Shown: positions 33,076 through 38,806 of the stretch, one piece after another
Position numbering within the stretch: the stretch's first letter is position 1
Layout of the letters: each line of letters opens with the position of its first letter
From: Aquimarina algiphila
Lineage (GTDB): Bacteria; Bacteroidota; Bacteroidia; Flavobacteriales; Flavobacteriaceae
Assembly: GCF_007489275.1 (NCBI RefSeq)
Contig: NZ_VLNR01000065.1
Span: forward strand, 1-38,806
DNA length: 38,806 nt
Direction of reading: 5' to 3'
Made by a program: the position numbers and the translations under genes
Notes under the pieces: generated by a model
Database searches by the model: none
The model's input: only the letters and a program-made list of their open reading frames with translations
Told to the model about the DNA's origin: nothing

Positions 33076-35340
33076 TCAGGATTTAATTTTTGGACTTTTT
33101 AACACTATTTCGTTAGATTGTATACTAGATATAACTTTTTCTAAACGAGTTCCATAGTCTAGAAGCGCTTTAATCTCTTTAATACTTGCCAGGCGTTCTT
33201 TTCGCATTACTAATAAATAAATACCGTTACATTCTATATGATAATACGGGTTACTTTCAAAAAACAGGACTAGTTCATCTTTAAAAAATGATCTAATTTG
33301 CTCGGGATGTTCTCCCAAAAGATAAAATCGTTTAGAAAAATCAGGATGCCCCTGTATGTTAATGTCTTTGAAACCAGCAAATTTATATACAAATTCTAAC
33401 AAACCTTCTTTGTCAAGTGTAAATTTAGGAATCTCAACTTTCAAGTTTATAGTTAAAACAGTTGTTCTGACAAGTGTTCTGGCGATAAACTCTCCTTCAG
33501 AAAACTCAATGTCTGAAATTTTGAAAATTGACTGAGTGTCGTAAATAGAATTGTTTATATAGTTGATTTTTTTGGTTTTAAAAAACACAAAATCTTGTAC
33601 ACTAGAAATATCAATATTTTTTTTTGGATCATACTGCCAAGAAAAATTAGATGCAATATGTTGTAGATCAACTTGTCTTTTGGTAAAATTAGATGTTGCG
33701 CTGATTTTAATTTTTTTAGAGAAAGGAATTAAACTTCTTACTGCGAGAGGATGTTCTGAAGAAGTGCCATGAATATCAAGTCCAGTAATTTCAAAAGACC
33801 CTCCTTTTCGTTTAAAAGTTTCTTGATATCCTATTAAGCTTTCCTGTACTGTATAGTCTACAAAATCACAAAGCGAAAAATCTATAATTGCATCTTGAGT
33901 CTCAGGGATGGTATCAAGTCTTCTTTTTAGTTGTGAATAATTCATAAAGTTTGAAAAATTCTTAACACTCACAAAATAATTACCATTGATTTCTTCTTTA
34001 AACATAAGTACATTAGGCTTAAAAAGGTTTCTGGCAAAAAACATAACACTTTTATTTAAAATAAAATGTATGATAATAGTTGCTAAAATTCCGATTAGAA
34101 TTCCTGTGATTAGATTGGTAGTTATTGTAGCTATAATAGTGGCAAAGAAAATAAGAAGCTGTTCTTTACCTATTTTTGCCACATCTTTCAGGTTTCTGGG
34201 AGCGGCTAGTTTATAACCTGTGTAGACTAAAATTGCTGCTAATGCTGTAAGTGGGATTCTTCTAAGTTGATCCTGAAACAAAACGACAAATAGAATCAGG
34301 AAAATAGAATGGAAGAAATTTGAAGTTCTGTTTGTCCCTCCATTGTTCACATTGACAGAGCTTCTGGCAATTACTGTAACTACATTGAGACCACCAATAA
34401 AACCACTAACAATTGATGCAATCCCTAATGCTGTTAGATCTTTATTTACATTAGATCTTCTTTTTACCGTATCTAACTTATCTACAGCTTTTATACTCAA
34501 TAATGATTCAATACTTGATATTAATGTAATGGCAAGTACTACACTTATAAATTTTAAGTCAAAAAGCAAAGAGAAATCAGGAGAAGGAAAATTAGAAAAA
34601 ACGTCATCAGGCATCTGAACCAAAAGTGAAGTATCTATGGGATAAGGCTGACTAGAAAAAATTTCATAATAATAACTTAAACCAATGGCCAAAAGAACAA
34701 TCCACATAGGTGCAGGAACTAATTGAAAATATTTGTTCCTGATCTTGCCATAAAAAACCATTATAAGAAAGCTTATAATTCCAACCAGTGCTGCAATAGC
34801 AACAGCTCGGTATTCTGGGTTAAAGAGCACTAAAATACTATCTGGAATACTAGCCAATAAGGAAATGGTATCACCTTTTATACTTGTATTAGCAAGCATA
34901 ACATGAAACTGTTTTGCGAAAATACTTATTCCTATGGCTGCTAACATACCCTGTATAGCAGAAGAAGGAAAATAATCACTTAAAATGCCTAATCGTAATT
35001 GACCTATTATAATCATTAATGCACCAGAACAAATAATAGCGGCTAAAGTAAAAAGATACCCTTGAAAGACATCACCATTTGCAAGGGTGGTAATAGCGCC
35101 AAGCAAAACAACCACTAATCCATTCCCCGGGCCCGTTATGGTAACATTAGAACCTCCAAAAATACTTACAATAATCCCTCCGGCAACAGCTGCAATTATT
35201 CCAGAAATAGGAGGCGCTTCTGAAGCTAATGCCAAACCTAATCCCAAAGGCAGAGCAATTAATGAAACCACAAAACCAGAAAAGATGTTTTTTGGCAACT
35301 GCGATATAAAACCAGATGTTGTAGTGTTCGTCTTTTCCAT
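33076..35340 (-). CDS. SulP-family anion transporter with STAS and extra C-terminal domain
   Basis: The 754-aa protein has an N-terminal membrane domain (about 15-430) of some 12 or more helices. It opens QLPKNIFSGFVVSLIALPLGLGLALASEAPPISGI and has the family's GPGNGLVVVLLGAIT and GGLNVVTVIARSSVNVNNGGTNRTSNFFHS motifs. A STAS-type domain follows (about 455-530), with AIIDFSLCDFVDYTVQESL and a QETFKRKGGSFEITGL segment. A further soluble region of about 200 residues, unknown to me, ends at 754. SulP proteins carry sulfate, bicarbonate or other anions. Its ATG directly abuts the stop of the Usp gene (no gap), so the two are translated from one message. Confidence 0.9.
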   Translation of the reverse strand: MEKTNTTTSGFISQLPKNIFSGFVVSLIALPLGLGLALASEAPPISGIIAAVAGGIIVSIFGGSNVTITGPGNGLVVVLLGAITTLANGDVFQGYLFTLAAIICSGALMIIIGQLRLGILSDYFPSSAIQGMLAAIGISIFAKQFHVMLANTSIKGDTISLLASIPDSILVLFNPEYRAVAIAALVGIISFLIMVFYGKIRNKYFQLVPAPMWIVLLAIGLSYYYEIFSSQPYPIDTSLLVQMPDDVFSNFPSPDFSLLFDLKFISVVLAITLISSIESLLSIKAVDKLDTVKRRSNVNKDLTALGIASIVSGFIGGLNVVTVIARSSVNVNNGGTNRTSNFFHSIFLILFVVLFQDQLRRIPLTALAAILVYTGYKLAAPRNLKDVAKIGKEQLLIFFATIIATITTNLITGILIGILATIIIHFILNKSVMFFARNLFKPNVLMFKEEINGNYFVSVKNFSNFMNYSQLKRRLDTIPETQDAIIDFSLCDFVDYTVQESLIGYQETFKRKGGSFEITGLDIHGTSSEHPLAVRSLIPFSKKIKISATSNFTKRQVDLQHIASNFSWQYDPKKNIDISSVQDFVFFKTKKINYINNSIYDTQSIFKISDIEFSEGEFIARTLVRTTVLTINLKVEIPKFTLDKEGLLEFVYKFAGFKDINIQGHPDFSKRFYLLGEHPEQIRSFFKDELVLFFESNPYYHIECNGIYLLVMRKERLASIKEIKALLDYGTRLEKVISSIQSNEIVLKSPKIKS

Positions 35341-36198
35341 TTATCTCATTATTAGAACATCTGTTGGTAATTCTGATAGAATATGTTCGATATCATGAAC
35401 AAAAATACGGTCCAAAAACGTAGTTCTATCTGGAGCGTTCATAATGAGTAAATCTGCCGCAACGACTTTTGCATAATGCCCAATAGAATATCCTCTCTTT
35501 CCAAAAATGGATTGCGTTTTAATTAAAATACCACTTTTAATATCTTCAGGTACATCATTAAGAATATGCTGTACTCTAATATCTTCTTTTTTTGCTAATT
35601 GTTCTTTTATTAGCGTGTCTTTAAGTAAAGATTGGTCATCTTCTACTACGATTTTAACTTCTTGATGAGAAATTTCTTCTATGATTGTGAGTTTTTGTGC
35701 ACCCAAATTTTGTGCAACTTCAAAAGAATCAATGATGGTTTGCTTTGTTTTTTTATCCTTAAGACCATTGACCACAATGTGATTACAAGGCCTCAAATCT
35801 TCTGAAGGTTTTATAATTAAGAGTACAGAGCAATGAGCATTTCTTGTAATTTTTCGAGCAATTGATCCTATGTAGAATTTAAGAAAATCCTCTCTAGGGA
35901 TAGCCCCAAGCATAATAAGATTTGCTTTATGTTGTGTGGCAGTATCAATAATAACGGTTACAGGATCACCTTGTTTCCAAATAATAGTTACTTTTTCATC
36001 ATCTTCAGAAAACCCTGAAATTAATTCTTTAATTTTTTTTTCTTTTTCTTGTGTTTTCTCTCCTACATGGACTATAATCAATTTTGAATCAAAAAAATCG
36101 ACCATCCGCATGGCTTCAAAAATATTGTTTTTTAGATTAGGAGAAAAGGCTACGCCAATAAGAATAGTATTAAATTTATGATTGAATAATTCGTTCAA
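35341..36198 (-). CDS. Universal stress protein with two Usp domains
   Basis: This 285-aa protein has two Usp-fold halves. The first (about 8-145) ends in LGAIPREDFLKFYIGSIARKITRNAHCSVLLI, which keeps a glycine-containing ATP-loop pattern (G..PRED..K..IGS.A). The second half ends NAPDRTTFLDRIFVHDIEHILSELPTDVLIMR and is degenerate in that loop. The start codon is TTG at 36198; no ATG is near. It precedes SulP with no spacer, suggesting the Usp protein regulates or serves the transporter. This pairing is inference from order. It is divergent from the antiporter gene at 36334. Confidence 0.85.
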   Translation of the reverse strand: MNELFNHKFNTILIGVAFSPNLKNNIFEAMRMVDFFDSKLIIVHVGEKTQEKEKKIKELISGFSEDDEKVTIIWKQGDPVTVIIDTATQHKANLIMLGAIPREDFLKFYIGSIARKITRNAHCSVLLIIKPSEDLRPCNHIVVNGLKDKKTKQTIIDSFEVAQNLGAQKLTIIEEISHQEVKIVVEDDQSLLKDTLIKEQLAKKEDIRVQHILNDVPEDIKSGILIKTQSIFGKRGYSIGHYAKVVAADLLIMNAPDRTTFLDRIFVHDIEHILSELPTDVLIMR

Positions 36199-36311
36199 GA
36201 CCGTTTTTAAATTTTTAAATTTTAAATGGGGTAGAATATAGACTTAATTTTTGAAACCCGAAAATAGCATTTATTTCTACTGTGTTTTAAAAAATAATGA
36301 TCTTTCTTGTA

Positions 36312-36319
36312 TATATTTG
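36312..36319 (+). promoter_or_regulatory. Putative -7 element of the antiporter gene
   Basis: TATATTTG fits TAnnTTTG and ends 14 bp before the ATG at 36334, in the 135-bp gap between divergent usp and antiporter genes. No good -33 is seen. I cannot place a promoter for the usp gene in the same gap. Confidence 0.5.
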
Positions 36320-36333
36320 GGTAAAGACAAATC

Positions 36334-38169
36334 ATGTTAGAACTAGCAGGAATAATTATTTTAGGGATTTTGGCACAATGGGTAGCTTGGAAATTTAAAA
36401 TCCCAGCAATTTTACCATTGATTTTAATCGGACTTTTGGTAGGTCCTTTTGCCACGTTATATACAAGTGATGGGACCAAACTGATACAACCAATCTGGAA
36501 TGGTACTAAAGGTTTGTTTCCTGGAGAAAGCTTGTTTTATTTTGTGTCTCTCGCTATAAGTATTATTCTTTTTGAAGGTGGACTTACCCTTAGGAGAAGT
36601 GAAATTTTTAATGTAGGGCCAGTGATTATAAAATTAATTACAGTTGCTGTGGTCGTTACATTTTTTGGAGCAGGATTAGCTGCACACTTTATTTTTGAAC
36701 TCTCATGGCCCATTTCATTCTTATTTTCTTCATTAATTATTGTAACAGGTCCTACTGTTATAACACCAATTTTAAGAAATATACCTCTTAAGAAAGATGT
36801 ATCTGCAGTACTGAAATGGGAAGGGATTTTAATTGATCCTATAGGGGCCTTAGTAGCAGTTTTAGTTTTTGAGTTTATCAGAGTAGGAGGAGGCGAAGAA
36901 TTTACGTTTACAGCATTAATAGAATTTGGTAAAATAGTATTATTTGGTTTTACCTTTGGTTTTACTTTTGCACACGGACTTGCTTTTTCTCTAAAAAGGA
37001 AGATTGTTCCTCATTATTTGTTAAATGTAGTTACATTAGCCACAGTATTAGGTGTATTTGTATTGTCTGATGTTTTTGCTCATGAATCGGGACTACTTTC
37101 TGTGGTAGTCATGGGAATGGTGCTGGGAAACATTAATCTTCCTCATATAGATGAGATTTTATATTTTAAAGAATCACTTAGTGTTCTTTTAATTTCAATA
37201 TTATTTATTCTTTTGTCTGCAAATATTAATATTGAAGATTTACAACTAATATATAACTGGGAAGCAGGTTTACTTTTTATCATTGTCGTTTTTCTGGTTA
37301 GGCCATTGGGAGTATTTCTAAGTTCAATAAATTCGGGACTCAAAATCAAAGAGAAACTTTTTATTAGTTGGGTAGGTCCAAGAGGTATTGTTGCTGCGGG
37401 GATTGCTTCATTATTTGGGTTAAAACTGTATAAAGTAGGTGTGCCAGGAGCAGAGTATATTACTCCTTTAGTATTTATGATCGTACTTGGAACCGTTTTA
37501 CTTAATGCTACAACAGCACGTCTTTTTGCTAAATTAGTTGGGGTTTTTCTTAAAAAATCAGATGGGATTCTAATCATTGGCGCCTCCAAAGTTTCTAGAC
37601 TTATTGCAGTATATATCAAAAAAAATAATCGTCATGTAGTATTGGTAGATAGCAATAGGGATAATATAAAGAAAGCAAAAGATCTTGGTCTAGAAGCAGT
37701 GGAAGGAAATATTTATGGAGATCAACTTAAGGATAACATCGAATTAAATGACATAGGATATCTTATGGCACTTACCGGAAATAGTGATATTAATAAATAT
37801 GCAATAGATAAATTTAGAGACCAATTTGGGGAACATGGATCATTTAGATTAATTACTACAGAAGAGATGAAAGACCCAAAAAATAACCCTCAGGAGGGAT
37901 TATTTTCTCATACAGATGATTATTATAAACTTATTGAGCTTGCCGAAAAATATCCTGGAATTCAGGAAATACAAATCAAAGATAAAAATCATTACAAGGT
38001 CATTATAGAACTAACCAAAGAAGACCCAGAAATTATCCCTTTATTCATTAAAGATAACGTTAAGAATATTAGAATTATATCATCGCACAGTGAAGAAATA
38101 GAGAGAGTAGAAGATGGTAGTTTTTTAGCATATATAGGTAAACCTATTGATATAGAAGTAGTAAAATAA
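36334..38169 (+). CDS. CPA1/NhaP-type Na+(K+)/H+ antiporter with RCK (TrkA-N) domain
   Basis: The 611-aa protein has a membrane domain (about 1-400) with TGPTVITPIL (138-147), EGILIDPIGALVAV (163-176) and GPRGIVAAGIASLF, all typical CPA1/NhaP motifs. The D in DPIGA is in the ion-binding position. A cytoplasmic RCK domain follows from about 410: DGILIIGASKVSRLIAVYIKKNNRHVVLVD, with a Rossmann strand and a GASKVSR loop in place of GxGxxG, then EAVEGNIYGDQLKDNIELNDI. NAD(H)- or nucleotide-regulated activity is the family's rule. It lies divergent from usp-sulP and might share ion or pH control with them, an inference from position. Confidence 0.92.
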   Translation: MLELAGIIILGILAQWVAWKFKIPAILPLILIGLLVGPFATLYTSDGTKLIQPIWNGTKGLFPGESLFYFVSLAISIILFEGGLTLRRSEIFNVGPVIIKLITVAVVVTFFGAGLAAHFIFELSWPISFLFSSLIIVTGPTVITPILRNIPLKKDVSAVLKWEGILIDPIGALVAVLVFEFIRVGGGEEFTFTALIEFGKIVLFGFTFGFTFAHGLAFSLKRKIVPHYLLNVVTLATVLGVFVLSDVFAHESGLLSVVVMGMVLGNINLPHIDEILYFKESLSVLLISILFILLSANINIEDLQLIYNWEAGLLFIIVVFLVRPLGVFLSSINSGLKIKEKLFISWVGPRGIVAAGIASLFGLKLYKVGVPGAEYITPLVFMIVLGTVLLNATTARLFAKLVGVFLKKSDGILIIGASKVSRLIAVYIKKNNRHVVLVDSNRDNIKKAKDLGLEAVEGNIYGDQLKDNIELNDIGYLMALTGNSDINKYAIDKFRDQFGEHGSFRLITTEEMKDPKNNPQEGLFSHTDDYYKLIELAEKYPGIQEIQIKDKNHYKVIIELTKEDPEIIPLFIKDNVKNIRIISSHSEEIERVEDGSFLAYIGKPIDIEVVK

Positions 38170-38267
38170 AAATATTGATTTTTGATATCCCGCTCTAATA
38201 TATAATCGCGAAATCAAAATGTAACTTTTTTTAAATCAAAATGTTCTGTTTTTGACACAAAACATAT

Positions 38268-38417
38268 TTACTCTAAATCTTCTAAATCTTTTGACATATG
38301 ATCTTTAAATTCTTTAATTTGAGATTTAGACAAGGTTATTGTTGTTGTTTTTCCTTCTTTTAACTCCATACCGCACAAGGAAATTTCAACTTTTTTCCAT
38401 TTTTGTTTATCTGTCAT
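38268..38417 (-). CDS. Small protein of unknown function (49 aa), second gene of a pair
   Basis: A frame from ATG 38417 to TAA 38268-38270 encodes MTDKQKWKKVEISLCGMELK, then EGKTTTITLSKSQIKEFK and DHMSKDLEDLE. The fold prediction by eye is strand-strand-helix with a short charged end. I recognise no family. The ATG overlaps the stop of the upstream gene (ATGA, 38414-38417), a coupled arrangement. Coupling makes it more credible than its length alone would. Confidence 0.5.
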   Translation of the reverse strand: MTDKQKWKKVEISLCGMELKEGKTTTITLSKSQIKEFKDHMSKDLEDLE

Positions 38418-38665
38418 AATCTTCCTATTACATTATAATATTCTTTAATTTTATTAGCTCTTTCGGTTATCATCTGGTCTATAAAATCTAGTTCGTTTTG
38501 TACTGAATCACTAAACTTTATGACAAATGATGTCTCTTTACCTTCTTCAATTATTACTTTAGGCTTGCTATGTCTTTCAAAAATAGCAGCTTTTCTATCT
38601 AACAATTGTTTTATATCTATATCGTTTAATATTGCTTTGTGTGCTTTTTCAATATTGTTTTCCAT
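38414..38665 (-). CDS. Small protein of unknown function (83 aa), first gene of a pair
   Basis: The frame starts ATG 38665 and reads MENNIEKAHKAILNDIDIK and QLLDRKAAIFERHSKPKVII. It continues with EEGKETSFVIKFSDSVQNEL and a helix DFIDQMITERANKIKEYYNVIGRL. The KxTxF(V/I)IxFSDxxQxEL pattern is unlike anything I can name. It begins only 17 bp from the terminal repeat of the right-hand IS, so its promoter may have been displaced or supplied by the IS. The next gene overlaps it by four bases. Confidence 0.5.
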   Translation of the reverse strand: MENNIEKAHKAILNDIDIKQLLDRKAAIFERHSKPKVIIEEGKETSFVIKFSDSVQNELDFIDQMITERANKIKEYYNVIGRL

Positions 38666-38682
38666 ACTTTAAAACCTATTTA

Positions 38683-38806
38683 ACCCGTTGTGCATTTAGA
38701 AAAAGTTGCGCAAACTGCTAAAAGGCAGTAAATTGTAGTTACGACACTATAATTCATATGCACAACTTTCAAGCAAATTACGATAAAATACTCAAGGTTT
38801 TAAAAG
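38683..38806 (+). mobile_element. IS982-like insertion sequence, 5' end only
   Basis: The terminal repeat ACCCGTTGTGCATTTAG (38683-38699) is the exact reverse complement of the one at 113-129. A 58-bp leader follows, then a transposase start at 38758. The copy continues beyond the window. The bases flanking the two repeats (GAATTATAT at the left copy, CCTATTTA at the right) differ, so they are not the two halves of one target duplication. Confidence 0.75.
38758..38806 (+). CDS. IS982-like transposase, N-terminal fragment (cut by window edge)
   Basis: ATG at 38758 opens MHNFQANYDKILKVLK to the window edge. The N-terminal pattern (M-x-N-x(5)-YDKIL) is what I recall for IS982-family transposases in flavobacteria. 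Together with the matching terminal repeat, this supports the family call. The rest is outside the window. Confidence 0.6.
   Translation, partial: MHNFQANYDKILKVLK

Noticed and set aside
1..38806. Composite transposon or circular element of about 38 kb between two IS copies
   Set aside because: The interior is core chromosome (gltX, glnS, mnmG, rnpA, tRNA-Cys, parS). The bases flanking the two terminal repeats do not match as a target duplication, so a circle with one IS copy is not supported either.
1..38806. CRISPR array, prophage or restriction system
   Set aside because: I saw no regularly spaced repeats, cas, integrase, phage structural or methylase-nuclease genes on either strand.

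Overview
The window is 38.8 kb of AT-rich chromosome from a member of the Bacteroidota, most likely a marine Flavobacteriaceae. Several features point there. There is a type IX secretion (T9SS) C-terminal sorting domain behind a GH16 glycanase. Promoter -7 elements follow the Bacteroidota TAnnTTTG pattern, and Shine-Dalgarno sequences are mostly absent. The families present are also typical: DUF4175-type giant membrane protein, GIN-domain DUF2807 protein, DUF2007, SulP and Usp pairs. I cannot name the species; a genus such as Aquimarina is only a guess. Most genes are housekeeping.

Layout. 1-129: 3' end of an IS982-like insertion sequence. 205-8689: a minus-strand block reading DUF4175 protein > ybeY > mnmG > two tandem paralogous membrane proteins > SAM methyltransferase > OmpH-like lipoprotein. 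It carries four perfect parS sites (GTTCCACGTGGAAC). 8791-15823: a plus-strand block with an alkane monooxygenase gene split by one in-frame stop, gltX, a 55-aa DUF4177-like gene, an SPFH/stomatin gene, a GH16 gene cut from its sorting domain by a frameshift, and a small secreted protein. 15892-22331: glnS (minus), folB and tRNA-Cys (plus), then lysE-type exporter, GIN-domain protein and RNase R (minus). 22571-26498: a plus-strand block with a 59-aa membrane protein, DUF2007 protein, rpiB, cation diffusion facilitator, ElaA-type acetyltransferase and a MarR-GNAT fusion. 26508-36198: a minus-strand block with Usp > SulP > metallo-beta-lactamase > S8 protease lipoprotein > M1 peptidase, then rnpA > S41 protease. 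36334-38169: a CPA1/NhaP-type antiporter with an RCK domain. 38268-38665: two small overlapping genes of unknown function. 38683-38806: 5' end of a second IS982-like copy in the same orientation as the first.

How it fits together. Translation and RNA functions dominate: gltX, glnS, tRNA-Cys, mnmG, ybeY, rnpA and rnr. Envelope, ion and proteolysis genes follow: SulP/Usp, antiporter, CDF, S41, S8, M1. The parS cluster implies proximity to the replication origin. A 563-bp AT-rich gap at 23104-23666, with divergent gene blocks on each side and two DnaA-box-like 9-mers, is a candidate origin but is unproven.

The most noteworthy observations are: a parS site that is also the last codons of ybeY inside a perfect 40-bp palindrome; two accessory catabolic genes (alkB-type and GH16) each broken by one small lesion; a 21-bp palindromic operator directly before the MarR-GNAT gene; and the flanking of the whole segment by two IS ends. 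I found no CRISPR array, prophage or obvious defence system, and no clearly new multi-gene system. The least explained locus is the two-gene cassette beside the right-hand IS.
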